A stretch of DNA of 31,160 bases from a virus (IMGVR_UViG_3300042356_001427:1-31160), one strand, 5' to 3'. Counted from the stretch's first letter, positions 7,365-14,717 are shown. Numbers and translations are program-made. The notes: generated from the sequence alone by a model not told the origin.

Positions 7365-8195
7365 ATGAAGTTTTTAATTAACATATTTAAGAATAATAAA
7401 TCTTCTCTACTGATAATATATGTTTATATGTTAGTAGCACATTCTATTTTTTTATGTGAACCATACATTATTGGTAAAACAATTGATGGTTTAATCCATA
7501 AAGATTATATGTGGGTATACGTGTTAATATCTGTTGAGATTTTTGCGAATTTTTTCATATACAGAAGAATGGTCTTTGATACCAAAGTTTATAGTAAAAT
7601 TTATAATAATTTGGTTATTGAATATCTTGAGTCAGATAAAACATCTGACAAATCTTCAAGAAATGCAAGAACTGAAATGGCTCAAAACATAATTAATTTT
7701 ATGGAGAACGATGTTCAATATATCATAATGTCATTTGTGTCAATTATTGGTTCTTTGTTTTTTATATTGTTTGAACATATATTAACAGGGTTTATTGTTT
7801 TTTTCGCATTCATTCCGATTAGTTTTGTTGTTTATTTTTTGTATAAAAAGATTGCTCAAGGGATTAGGGTTAGTAATTCACACTATGAACGTAAAATTGA
7901 TGTTATTAATAGTGAAGATGAACAGAGTATTAATCAGTTCTTAAAACGAAGAAGAGACTTAGTTATATTCAATTCAACATTACAAGCCAAAAATTGGGTA
8001 TCAATGAATGTTATTAAGGGGTCTTTTTTAATAATTTGTTTAATTGTGTTTACACATAGTAAAACGAATTTAAGTCAAGGACAAGCTATAGCAATGTTTT
8101 CATATATTAATCAATTTTTAATATCATTAATGTCTATTCCAATCGCGGTTGAAATATGTTCAAGAATAAAAGACATAATTAAAAGAATTAGTTAA
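7365..8195 (+). CDS. ABC-exporter transmembrane domain without ATPase
   Basis: The 276 residues look like the six-helix membrane half of a type IV (type I exporter) ABC protein: first helix plus the EPYIIGKTIDGLI loop, pairs of helices at about 40-60, 115-140, 143-165 and 220-235, and a final helix with GQAIAMFSYINQFLISLMSI ending in SRIKDIIKRI. In normal exporters the ATP-binding domain begins just after this point. Here the frame stops, and the next genes contain no Walker A or ABC signature. Its ATG directly follows the thyA stop codon. It may be a decayed exporter, a subunit that borrows a host ATPase, or a dominant interfering partner; the sequence does not decide. Confidence 0.75.
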   Translation: MKFLINIFKNNKSSLLIIYVYMLVAHSIFLCEPYIIGKTIDGLIHKDYMWVYVLISVEIFANFFIYRRMVFDTKVYSKIYNNLVIEYLESDKTSDKSSRNARTEMAQNIINFMENDVQYIIMSFVSIIGSLFFILFEHILTGFIVFFAFIPISFVVYFLYKKIAQGIRVSNSHYERKIDVINSEDEQSINQFLKRRRDLVIFNSTLQAKNWVSMNVIKGSFLIICLIVFTHSKTNLSQGQAIAMFSYINQFLISLMSIPIAVEICSRIKDIIKRIS

Positions 8196-8205
8196 ATTAA
8201 TTTCT

Positions 8206-8213
8206 TATATTTG
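8206..8213 (+). promoter_or_regulatory. TATATTTG -7 box (Bacteroidota type)
   Basis: TATATTTG fits the TAnnTTTG -7 consensus of Bacteroidota and ends only 5 bases before the ATG at 8219. Transcription would then start at or next to the start codon. Confidence 0.5.
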
Positions 8214-8218
8214 AATAT

Positions 8219-8452
8219 ATGAAGACGAGGATTCACGTTAATCAACATCATATCAGGTCAAATAAGACAAAAGATACCGATTTACCGGTAATAACGATAA
8301 AACAAGGACGTAAGAACACGTATTGTAATGAAGTTGAGATACTTGGTCCAAGTAAGATAATATATTGTGGTAGTGGGGATAAAAAACCCATATTAAGTTG
8401 TGGTGCAAGAGTGGTAATAGAAACAGAAAGTGAAATCAAAATAATAAGTTAA
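8219..8452 (+). CDS. Conserved small phage protein (HVNQHHIR type)
   Basis: The pattern IHVNQHHIRSNK, LPVITIKQG, EVEILGPSKIIYCG and LSCGARVVIETE is one I associate with a small beta-rich protein found in many unrelated large phages. No function is established to my knowledge. It is 77 residues, all soluble, and could bind a small ligand or nucleic acid, but nothing in the sequence shows this. A TATATTTG box sits 5 bases upstream, so it may start its own, possibly leaderless, transcript. Confidence 0.75.
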   Translation: MKTRIHVNQHHIRSNKTKDTDLPVITIKQGRKNTYCNEVEILGPSKIIYCGSGDKKPILSCGARVVIETESEIKIIS

Positions 8453-8455
8453 ACT

Positions 8456-8752
8456 ATGAAGAAGAAAGAAGTAAGTTTGTTGAAAAAGAAATTCCCAAGT
8501 ATTGAATTGTTGAATTCAGAGGGCCCTATTTTAAAAACGTTTAAAACACAAGATGGTTATATGATGATTGACGAACATCAAGAGTTAATAGCAATCTTAA
8601 ACGACAAAAACATATACAATTATGTTAGTGGGAAACTTAGTTTAATTGATTCCGAAGGTAGAGATTTAAAATACGATATTTACCCAATTAGTATGAAACC
8701 TGAGTTAGGTAAGATATGTGAGTTTTTAGGTATTGACGGTTTAATTTTTTAA
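8456..8752 (+). CDS. Hypothetical soluble protein (98 aa)
   Basis: The N-terminus is Lys-rich (MKKKEVSLLKKKFPSIELL) and is followed by an alpha/beta domain with no recognised motif. It starts three bases after the previous stop and ends one base before the next ATG (TAATATG), so it belongs to the same transcript as its neighbours. No signal peptide. Function unknown. Confidence 0.6.
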   Translation: MKKKEVSLLKKKFPSIELLNSEGPILKTFKTQDGYMMIDEHQELIAILNDKNIYNYVSGKLSLIDSEGRDLKYDIYPISMKPELGKICEFLGIDGLIF

Positions 8753-8753
8753 T

Positions 8754-9308
8754 ATGAAGTTGTTAATTTTTTTATTGTTGATTAGTTCGACAATTTTTTC
8801 GCAAGATGTTGTGTATGAAAGATTTTATAAATACAGTTATAACGTTAATAATACTATTATAACAACTAGTGATTATGAAGTGGAATCTGAGGAAGCTTTT
8901 GAATGTCTCCAAAATGGTAATTATATTCAAATAACAACTGATATAAATATAAATTTTTATTTGTCAGACACATTAACTAATTTATTTGTTAAAGGTAAAA
9001 GTGTTAACAAAAAATTAGTTATGAAAACATTAAGTTATATGGTAAATAACATAACTATTGATTCTACAACTAATTTGTTTTATAAAGAAGTTGAGAACAC
9101 TTGTTATAGTTGTAAACATTCAATTATTACAGAATTATTATCCGATTGTGAGTTAGTTAAACGATTTAATAATGATGGTGTTACTAAAATTGTTGTGACA
9201 TACGTTCAATTAAAAAGTAAAAGTGGACGATATGGTTGTATATATGTTGTTATCCACAAAAGATTTCGTAAGGATGAACAATTTCTTTATATTGATGATA
9301 TGAAATAA
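8754..9308 (+). CDS. Secreted hypothetical protein (184 aa)
   Basis: Residues 1-16 form a clear signal peptide (MKLLIFLLLISSTIFSQ), with likely cleavage near SQ-D as in many flavobacterial exported proteins. The mature part is beta-rich with about four Cys (including CYSC near residue 120), possibly disulfide-bonded in the periplasm. The last gene of the 4926-9308 block, it is followed at once by a terminator. Together with the secreted nuclease it is one of two Sec-exported products of this operon. Family not recognised. Confidence 0.65.
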   Translation: MKLLIFLLLISSTIFSQDVVYERFYKYSYNVNNTIITTSDYEVESEEAFECLQNGNYIQITTDININFYLSDTLTNLFVKGKSVNKKLVMKTLSYMVNNITIDSTTNLFYKEVENTCYSCKHSIITELLSDCELVKRFNNDGVTKIVVTYVQLKSKSGRYGCIYVVIHKRFRKDEQFLYIDDMK

Positions 9309-9340
9309 AAAAACCCCCATTATTTTTGGGGGTTTGTTTT
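9309..9340. terminator. Bidirectional intrinsic terminator overlapping a gene end
   Basis: The stem AAACCCCCA (9311-9319) pairs with TGGGGGTTT (9327-9335), with T-runs on both strands. The last codons of the minus-strand gene (N-P-Q-K-stop) lie inside the downstream arm and loop. Confidence 0.85.
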
Positions 9341-10429
9341 ATTATATATTTTTCTTATTATATCACCTGTTTCTGAATCTTCTTTAGCGATTGAATAGAG
9401 TTTACCAATTTTTTTAATCATATAATTACCAACCCTGTTTAGATGTTTAACTTGTTGTTTAAAATATTCTGAGGGGTTATCTTGATATTTCGTTAATTCT
9501 TCAAAATACTTCTCCATAAATTCATTGCTTTTATCATCAATACCCTGCAATTTAGATAACATTACCTCAAAAAAATCTTTTACGTAACCTGTCATAGTAT
9601 CTAATTTAATTTGAGACATACTTACATAGACCCCCCTTAACACATTATTAGGGTTAATAGAGTCATCATCAAGTTCGGTGACAATATCGTTAATAAGTTT
9701 TTCATAAGTAAATTCTCTCATCTTTTTAAATTCAATATAAGTTTCTTCTTCTAATAAAAAATTAAGAAAATTAGTTTTATTAACACCATCTAAAGTCATT
9801 TTAGAATAAACTTCACTTGGTTTAACTAAAAGTTCAGTTTCAGTTGCCAAGTATAACAAATGTAGAAAGTCTTGAATGGATTTAAGATTATACCTATTAG
9901 CTCTAGTAATTCCCAGATAATGAGAAAAATCTTTTAAACTTTCTTTAGGTTTAACGTAGAAATCATATGCGTGTTTTAATTCGTGAGTTAAACTTGAAAT
10001 GATTTGTCTTGAATTTGAAGTATAATAACCAATGATTTTTGAAAAATAAGTAGTTTGAACATCAGCATCAGGATAACCAAATGATAATCTAATATATAAT
10101 TCTTTAGGGTCGTTATTATTAACTAAAATCCAACGTTTTCTGTCAACACTCGGACGGGGATTATAACCCGCAGACATTAGAACAACTTTATTATGATTCA
10201 ATTCAACAAAATCAAGAATTAAATTAACATCAGTTATAGTTAATTGATTATTTTCATTACCAATAACTAAATTTGTGTTAAAATCAATCACTTCATTTAT
10301 CTCATTGGTAATTTCAGTTGAGCTATCAACTTTTTGTAAACTATTTAAAATATCATAATATAATTTTTCACCGGCTTTCTCAATGTCTTTTGGAACTCCG
10401 ACTTCTTCTTTCATTACATACTTTCTCAT
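9320..10429 (-). CDS. Putative zinc metallopeptidase (HELKH)
   Basis: The 369-residue protein has a zincin-type motif HELKH at 149-153 within SLTHELKHAYDFYV, on a predicted helix as required. A Glu in ATETELL further on is a possible third zinc ligand. The N-terminal third is helical and acidic, followed by a beta segment. The C-terminal 150 residues are helical with no recognised domain. There is no signal peptide. Its ATG overlaps the stop of the lysozyme-like gene by one base (TAATG), so translation is coupled and the two proteins probably act together, for example on the host envelope during entry or exit. Substrate unknown. Confidence 0.7.
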   Translation of the reverse strand: MRKYVMKEEVGVPKDIEKAGEKLYYDILNSLQKVDSSTEITNEINEVIDFNTNLVIGNENNQLTITDVNLILDFVELNHNKVVLMSAGYNPRPSVDRKRWILVNNNDPKELYIRLSFGYPDADVQTTYFSKIIGYYTSNSRQIISSLTHELKHAYDFYVKPKESLKDFSHYLGITRANRYNLKSIQDFLHLLYLATETELLVKPSEVYSKMTLDGVNKTNFLNFLLEEETYIEFKKMREFTYEKLINDIVTELDDDSINPNNVLRGVYVSMSQIKLDTMTGYVKDFFEVMLSKLQGIDDKSNEFMEKYFEELTKYQDNPSEYFKQQVKHLNRVGNYMIKKIGKLYSIAKEDSETGDIIRKIYNKTNPQK

Positions 10430-11238
10430 TATGCTAAATTTAAATTAGGGTCAGTTAATACCGCGGCAACTTTTTCTTGTCTAATTAATCCGGTATTTTT
10501 TCTATCAGCAATTGCTTGTTTTAATAATTCTTTATCAGACTTACCATCTTTAACCGCATTATTTAAACTTTTTGCGAATTTTTGGAAAAACCCAGGACCA
10601 TTCCAACTTGCATATGAAAAGTGCATTAATAATCGGTCATTACTTTCAACACGTTTTTTAAGTTCAGGTGAAAAGTAATTACCCGCATTTCTATCATAAC
10701 TTTGTTTCATTATCTTAGCCGCCAATGTCTTTAACTTATCTTCTAAATCACCACCTCTATAAAGCCATTTCCATTTTTTACAGAATTTATCCATACCAAG
10801 GTCTTTTTTCTGTTTATCTATTAGTCTGAAAAATTCTTTACCTTCAGGTGTTTTTTCAATAGTACCATTGTATCTGTCAAGACCAAACATAGTTTCAGTT
10901 GAAGCTCCCATACTACCTTCAGGGTGATTAGTACAAATACCTAACTTACTTGTTTTTTTGTTATTAGGTGTTGACCCATTCCAATAACCACCTTCAAACT
11001 TATCAATAACTTTTTTGGTTACTTTCATCCATTTAGAATCAACTGACCCTGTAGACTTTGTATCCAAATAGTCGTCATTTGATGTACTATCATCGGATGA
11101 TTCATCATCTTTTTTTTCAGTAGTTTTTGATTTGTTAGCAAATAAATTCATTAACGCTTCAACGTAATTCTCATTGATATTATATTGATTTTTTATCTGT
11201 TGTTTTTCTGATTCAGTGATTACAATTCTATTCTTCAT
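10429..11238 (-). CDS. Tagged lysozyme-like protein
   Basis: It starts MKNRIVITESEKQQIKNQY with NINE at about 20-24, carrying both an ITE and an INE element that resemble prohead-protease sites. An acidic Ser/Asp/Lys linker (about 35-65) leads to a domain with FEGGYWN, then ETMFGLDRYNG (about 120-130), and SYASWNGPGFFQKFAK near 210-225. This arrangement resembles lysozyme-superfamily peptidoglycan hydrolases of the GH108/phage muramidase kind, with Glu in FEGG as a candidate catalytic residue. That assignment comes from motif memory and is moderate. It is expressed divergently from a small metallopeptidase through a symmetric TATTTATATATAAATA promoter. Virion-associated cell-wall enzyme is the likeliest role. 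Confidence 0.65.
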   Translation of the reverse strand: MKNRIVITESEKQQIKNQYNINENYVEALMNLFANKSKTTEKKDDESSDDSTSNDDYLDTKSTGSVDSKWMKVTKKVIDKFEGGYWNGSTPNNKKTSKLGICTNHPEGSMGASTETMFGLDRYNGTIEKTPEGKEFFRLIDKQKKDLGMDKFCKKWKWLYRGGDLEDKLKTLAAKIMKQSYDRNAGNYFSPELKKRVESNDRLLMHFSYASWNGPGFFQKFAKSLNNAVKDGKSDKELLKQAIADRKNTGLIRQEKVAAVLTDPNLNLA

Positions 11239-11246
11239 TTTTATTG

Positions 11247-11262
11247 TATTTATATATAAATA
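11247..11262. promoter_or_regulatory. Palindromic divergent late-type promoter
   Basis: TATTTATATATAAATA is a perfect 16-base palindrome. Read on each strand it gives a TATTTATAT box, one facing the ATG at 11238 (minus) and one facing the ATG at 11273 (plus), 15 and 17 bases away. Confidence 0.5.
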
Positions 11263-11272
11263 TTAAAAAACA

Positions 11273-11659
11273 ATGAAATTAACTGTAGTACATAATAATT
11301 CAGGAATTAATAAAAAAAAACATAAAATGTTTGATAAGTTTTTCAAACTACTACAAAAAAAATTCCCACTAAAAGATGATTTAAAAATTGAGTTTTTAGG
11401 TGTAAGAAAAGATAAGATGACAACAGGTAGTCGATTACCTAATTATATCAAAGTGTTATGTCAAAATAGAATGACTCGTGATATTTTTAGAACAATTGCT
11501 CACGAATGGGTTCACGAACACCAACATAGTATTGAAAAAAGAGAAATTGGTCCTGATATCGGAGGTAAAAATGAAGATGAAGCTAACGCTTATGCTGGTC
11601 AATTAGTTAAAATGTTTGAAAAGAAATATCCCGAATACGTAGAAAATATGTATGAATAA
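11273..11659 (+). CDS. Small zinc metallopeptidase (HEWVH)
   Basis: The 128-residue protein has IAHEWVHEHQHS with zinc ligands His77 and His81 and catalytic Glu78, followed by GGKNEDEANAYAG, where Glu101 or Glu103 would be the third ligand (gluzincin-like order). The compact size fits minimal zincins encoded by phages and conjugative elements. No signal peptide, so it acts in the cytoplasm or is carried in the virion. It stands alone between a divergent promoter and a bidirectional terminator. Substrate unknown; a role in cleaving a host or virion protein is inference. Confidence 0.8.
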   Translation: MKLTVVHNNSGINKKKHKMFDKFFKLLQKKFPLKDDLKIEFLGVRKDKMTTGSRLPNYIKVLCQNRMTRDIFRTIAHEWVHEHQHSIEKREIGPDIGGKNEDEANAYAGQLVKMFEKKYPEYVENMYE

Positions 11660-11687
11660 AAAAACCCCCAATTAAGGGGGTTTTTTT
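11658..11687. terminator. Bidirectional intrinsic terminator
   Basis: CCCCC-AATTAA-GGGGG with flanking A and T runs. The 24-base core (11661-11684) is identical to the terminator at 15432-15455. Confidence 0.9.
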
Positions 11688-12114
11688 ATTTAATCTCAAC
11701 TAATTCAAGTTCAAAAATTAAATCTTTACCAGCTAATGGGTGATTAGCGTCAACTGTAATATTGTCTTCAGTTACTTCGGTAACAAGAACGTTAATTGGT
11801 TGACCGTTTGGTCCCATCGCTTGTAAGTGTTCACCAGCTTGAACACCTACAGGAACTTGTTCTTTAGGTACAACACTAATCAATTGTTCCATAACTTGCC
11901 CGTAAGCGTTATCAGATTCAATTTCAACTGTTTTTTTCTCACCAACTGTCATTCCGTATAAACCATCAACAAATCCTTGGATTAATGGGGTTTCACCTAA
12001 AACAACTTCAAGTGGTTCACGACCTTCGTTTAATGATGAATCAAAAATAGTCCCATCGTGTAATTTACCTGTGTAGTGAACCTTAATAGTATCACCTGTT
12101 TCAACTTTTTTCAT
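11686..12114 (-). CDS. FKBP-type peptidyl-prolyl isomerase (SlyD-like)
   Basis: It catalyses cis-trans isomerisation of prolyl bonds and helps proteins fold in the cytoplasm. The FKBP half is visible as VHYTGKLHDGTIFDSS near the N-terminus and LIQGFVDGLYGMTVGEKKTV around residues 64-83. Between this and the C-terminal strand (DLIFELELVEIK) lies the SlyD-type inserted flap domain (VVPKEQVPVGVQAGEHLQ and following). At 142 residues it lacks the metal-binding His-rich tail of SlyD. It is a monocistronic minus-strand gene. Together with the DnaK at 21116 it suggests the phage brings folding helpers for its own proteins. No signal peptide. Confidence 0.93.
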   Translation of the reverse strand: MKKVETGDTIKVHYTGKLHDGTIFDSSLNEGREPLEVVLGETPLIQGFVDGLYGMTVGEKKTVEIESDNAYGQVMEQLISVVPKEQVPVGVQAGEHLQAMGPNGQPINVLVTEVTEDNITVDANHPLAGKDLIFELELVEIK

Positions 12115-12159
12115 ATTATTTAAGATTTTATATAAGTATAATTATAGATTTTAGAATAA

Positions 12160-12432
12160 TCAAATGTCCATTGATGATATAACCATTATTTTTTGTTTAT
12201 AACCTGTCAATCTCCAACATTTACCTAATATAAAGTCCATACCATCCCTCAATAGTTCGTTTAAGTCCTCCAAAGTGGTGTCCCCAACGATTAATTTACA
12301 GTCAATAACAAATAATTTATCATTTGTAGAATACTTAAACGAATTAATCATTACCTTTGACCCCACACCGTATAAGAGTTCAAGGTCACACTTAAATTTA
12401 TGATTAATTAAATATTCTAGAAACGTAATCAT
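12160..12432 (-). CDS. Hypothetical protein (90 aa)
   Basis: A small soluble alpha/beta protein with no recognised motif (MITFLEYLINHKFKCDLELL at the start). It is separated from the FKBP gene by about 45 bases and is divergent from the tagged gene at 12474. TATTTATTA on the minus strand (12460-12468) lies 27 bases before its ATG. Function unknown. Confidence 0.55.
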   Translation of the reverse strand: MITFLEYLINHKFKCDLELLYGVGSKVMINSFKYSTNDKLFVIDCKLIVGDTTLEDLNELLRDGMDFILGKCWRLTGYKQKIMVISSMDI

Positions 12433-12442
12433 AATAGAATTA

Positions 12443-12468
12443 TATTTATATTTGATATATAATAAATA
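12443..12468. promoter_or_regulatory. Divergent promoter region with both box types
   Basis: Plus strand: TATTTATAT at 12443-12451 overlaps a TATATTTG box at 12447-12454, which ends 19 bases before the ATG at 12474. Minus strand: TATTTATTA at 12460-12468 faces the gene at 12432. Confidence 0.4.
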
Positions 12469-12473
12469 GAATT

Positions 12474-12851
12474 ATGGGAAGATTAATATTAACCGAGGAA
12501 GAAAAGAAAAACATAAAAGATATGTATTCAGATGTTAAATCAAGTAACAAAGTGATGTCATATTTGAAAAGAAACTTCCAATTCTTTAGACCTGTCGATG
12601 AAATGGGGTTAAATGATGAAGAAAAGCAAAAACGTATCGAAGAATTACCATTTTTAGGGGATTTAGTAAAAATTGTGATTGACGATAAAAGTTATATATT
12701 AACTAATCAGAAAAAATACATAAAAAAACGTATTTTTAACATGGTTGAGGATGATATTGATAGAATTGACCCTGATGCGACAAAGGTGGTTGTATTAAAG
12801 ACAATAAAAGACTACATTGATAATATATTGGTGAAATATAACTTAAAATAG
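12474..12851 (+). CDS. Tagged hypothetical protein (MGRLILTEEE start)
   Basis: It starts MGRLILTEEEKKNIKDMY, parallel to the lysozyme-like protein's RIVITESEKQQIKNQY: hydrophobic-T-E followed by an x-E-K-x-x-I-K-x-x-Y helix. The remaining 100 residues are charged, mostly helical, with one beta hairpin (LVKIVIDDKSYILTNQ). A C-terminal helix carries TKVVVLKTIKDYI. It ends TAG, followed by the third ACAATTTAAAAT leader element. No known family; packaged phage protein is inference from the tag. Confidence 0.65.
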   Translation: MGRLILTEEEKKNIKDMYSDVKSSNKVMSYLKRNFQFFRPVDEMGLNDEEKQKRIEELPFLGDLVKIVIDDKSYILTNQKKYIKKRIFNMVEDDIDRIDPDATKVVVLKTIKDYIDNILVKYNLK

Positions 12852-12856
12852 TGTTA

Positions 12857-12868
12857 ACAATTTAAAAT
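12857..12868 (+). promoter_or_regulatory. ACAATTTAAAAT leader element, copy 3
   Basis: Identical to the copies before the paralogue genes at 4004 and 4426, here 7 bases before the ATG at 12876, in an otherwise unrelated gene. Confidence 0.4.
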
Positions 12869-12875
12869 AAACAAA

Positions 12876-13106
12876 ATGGATAAGGTTTTCTTTAAAAGTG
12901 AGTATGATTGGGTGGTAGATGTATTATCTTCTTGTAAGACATTAGACCAAATTAAGGTATCTCGTAATTTATTTAACAGATTGGTTGAGAAGTGGAAAAA
13001 AACTGACATTTCTGTTGATTTTTCTAAAATTGAGGTATCTTATACTAAGATTGAAAAGGTTATTTTAAGTAAAACAAGAAAAAAAGTTAGCTCAATGAGT
13101 TATTGA
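12876..13106 (+). CDS. Small helical phage protein (76 aa)
   Basis: Predicted helical throughout, with DWVVDVLSSCKTLDQIKVSR followed by NLFNRLVEKWKK. This looks like a recurring small unknown of large phages, but I cannot name it. The C-terminus is basic. It is followed by a stretch of about 130 bases holding a short hairpin (CTCTC-ATCAC-GAGAG near 13150-13164), a terminator and a promoter. Confidence 0.6.
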   Translation: MDKVFFKSEYDWVVDVLSSCKTLDQIKVSRNLFNRLVEKWKKTDISVDFSKIEVSYTKIEKVILSKTRKKVSSMSY

Positions 13107-13180
13107 AGTTGATTTTTTGAGATTTAGTGAGTATTTATTATTACTATCTCTCTCATCACGAGAGCCACTATATATCTTCA

Positions 13181-13208
13181 AAAGGGAATTTTCGGATTCC
13201 CTTTTTTT
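13181..13208 (+). terminator. Intrinsic terminator
   Basis: AAAGGGAAT (13181-13189) pairs with ATTCCCTTT (13196-13204), with a T-run following. It rules out reading the gene at 13237 from an upstream start. Confidence 0.85.
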
Positions 13209-13224
13209 ATTGGAAAAAACTCTG

Positions 13225-13232
13225 TATATTTG
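13225..13232 (+). promoter_or_regulatory. TATATTTG -7 box, possible leaderless start
   Basis: TATATTTG lies just downstream of a terminator and ends 4 bases before the ATG at 13237. A transcript starting about 5-7 bases after the box would begin at the start codon. Confidence 0.55.
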
Positions 13233-13236
13233 TCCT

Positions 13237-13428
13237 ATGAAGATTATAAACGAATATTTGATTGTAAACCCAGTAACGGGTGAGGTTGAGAAATACGTTG
13301 AACTTGAGGGTGAGGTGTTTTTTAAGGTTAGTCTTGTTAAATACTATTGGGTGAATAAGGATACGTTTTATGAGAGATATGATGAAACTAAAAAAACTTT
13401 TGAGGAATGGAAAGAGACGATAAAATAA
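13237..13428 (+). CDS. Small hypothetical protein (63 aa)
   Basis: The start MKIINEYLIVNPVTGEVEKY at 13237 is preferred over in-frame codons further upstream, because a terminator and a TATATTTG promoter box lie immediately before it. The protein has a beta hairpin followed by an aromatic, acidic C-terminal helix. It overlaps the next gene by 22 bases in another frame, so the two are translationally linked. Function unknown. Confidence 0.65.
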   Translation: MKIINEYLIVNPVTGEVEKYVELEGEVFFKVSLVKYYWVNKDTFYERYDETKKTFEEWKETIK

Positions 13429-14021
13429 CAGTATTTGAAAAAATAAGATTGTGGTGGAAATTTGATGGTAGATACTGGCACAAAAATTTCATTGAAGGAG
13501 TTAAAAACCTTTGGAAATGGTTTCCTGTGATATGGAGAGACCGTGATTGGGACCACTCTTTCATATATGAACTTATCAAAGTTAAATTAAACAACCAAGC
13601 GGATTATATTGGTGGTCACAATAGACACACAAGAGCTAAACGAGATGCTGAATTAATGAGATTAACTTCTCGTTTAATCCAACGTTGTCAAGATGACCAC
13701 TACGATATGGAATATATGGACTATCACGAATCTAACTTTAATTGGTTAGACATTACTGATGAAGATGATATCCCTGAAAAATATAAAGATTCCAAAAGAT
13801 TAGAGGTTGATTTGATTTCTGAGAATTTTGACGACTACTTCAAAAAATACCCACGTCAATACAAACGTGTAATGTCAGGTGAAGTTAGTAGATTCAATAG
13901 ACCTATTGAAGAAAAAGACAAACAACTAATTGCAATGGAGATTGCTCACGAGAATCAAGATAGATGTCGTAAATTAGTATTCAAAATAATGGAAAGGAGA
14001 ATTGAGGGATGGTGGGATTAG
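13407..14021 (+). CDS. Conserved phage protein rich in Trp (204 aa)
   Basis: The N-terminus is Trp-rich and amphipathic (WWKFDGRYWHKNFIEG, LWKWFPVIWRDRDWDHSFI), followed by a helix with KLNNQADYIGGHNRHTRAKR and long charged helices. I recognise this as a type of protein recurring in large myovirus-like phages (FxxxWxxxxWDxxxLxxxLxxKL pattern), without a known function. It overlaps both neighbours (22 and 13 bases), giving a four-gene coupled unit from 13237 to 14693. No signal peptide. Confidence 0.7.
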   Translation: MERDDKITVFEKIRLWWKFDGRYWHKNFIEGVKNLWKWFPVIWRDRDWDHSFIYELIKVKLNNQADYIGGHNRHTRAKRDAELMRLTSRLIQRCQDDHYDMEYMDYHESNFNWLDITDEDDIPEKYKDSKRLEVDLISENFDDYFKKYPRQYKRVMSGEVSRFNRPIEEKDKQLIAMEIAHENQDRCRKLVFKIMERRIEGWWD

Positions 14022-14200
14022 TGATAAACACACCCAATGGTGAGGGTGAACTAACAAAAATATACTTGAGTGAATTGGGTTATTTGATGGTGAAAGTTGA
14101 AAACGATAATAAAACTTTCACCACATATAATCTTGGTAAACCAAAGGATGGATTGAGTATAGATGATTTAATAATATATTTAACTAAGAACAATGACTGA
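14009..14200 (+). CDS. Small hypothetical protein (63 aa)
   Basis: A beta-rich miniature domain with the pattern NTPNGEGELTKIYLSELGYL, reminiscent of SH3-like barrel folds (a guess from pattern only). It overlaps the previous gene by 13 bases and the next by 8. Function unknown. Confidence 0.55.
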   Translation: MVGLVINTPNGEGELTKIYLSELGYLMVKVENDNKTFTTYNLGKPKDGLSIDDLIIYLTKNND

Positions 14201-14693
14201 GAAATATAACAGAATTTACAGAATGATATCATCATTCAATGATGAGGAAAGTGATTCAGGAATAAAAAATTTAACTGATGTTGAATTAGAAAAAATTCAT
14301 CAATTAGTTGATAGTGAAGTCATTATTGATTTAAAATATAACGGTAAGGTTTGTCATTGGAGAGAAGGTGATTTGAATTACAATGTTTTATATTTAACAG
14401 AATCACAAATTGAGTTCATAAAATTAATTGATAAAAAACTTCACGAAGGTTTGAGTGGGTATACTCTAATTGACGACATTACTGAAGATGTTTTATATGA
14501 TAGATTTGATACTTCAGTGTTTGGATTTTTTGAATTTGAAATGAAATTTGATTTTTTTAAATATCGTCAAGAAAATCTAACAAAAGATGATGTCTTAGAT
14601 AAGATATTAAAATACGGTAAAGAAACATTATCAGAAAATGATAAATTATTATTAGAAGATAAACAAATGATATCACCGATAGATGAAATTTGA
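14193..14693 (+). CDS. Hypothetical protein with DUF6576-like C-terminus
   Basis: The 166-residue protein has a charged N-terminal two-thirds with no recognised domain. It ends with LTKDDVLDKILKYGKETLSEND, similar to the short domain (DUF6576, from memory) at the C-terminus of many Bacteroidota rhomboid-type proteins (ILdKIsksGydSLtxxEKxxL). If correct, this is a host-type regulatory tail carried by a phage. No membrane segment is present, so this is not a rhomboid protease. It ends the overlapping unit 13237-14693. Confidence 0.6.
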   Translation: MTEKYNRIYRMISSFNDEESDSGIKNLTDVELEKIHQLVDSEVIIDLKYNGKVCHWREGDLNYNVLYLTESQIEFIKLIDKKLHEGLSGYTLIDDITEDVLYDRFDTSVFGFFEFEMKFDFFKYRQENLTKDDVLDKILKYGKETLSENDKLLLEDKQMISPIDEI

Positions 14694-14694
14694 T

Positions 14695-14702
14695 TATATT
14701 TG
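14695..14702 (+). promoter_or_regulatory. TATATTTG -7 box before metallophosphoesterase
   Basis: TATATTTG begins two bases after the previous stop codon and ends 15 bases before the ATG at 14718. Confidence 0.5.
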
Positions 14703-14717
14703 TAAAAAACAAAAGAT

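Noticed and set aside
13148-13164. CTCTC-ATCAC-GAGAG hairpin as a separate regulatory RNA
   Set aside because: It is only five pairs, lies just before a real terminator and has no further support.
13117-13236. Upstream start for the small protein at 13237
   Set aside because: A terminator hairpin and a TATATTTG box lie inside this stretch, so it is intergenic.
14350-14470. Internal LTESQIEFIKLID in the 14193 gene as another tag
   Set aside because: It lies about 70 residues into the protein with no domain boundary visible, so chance similarity is more likely.
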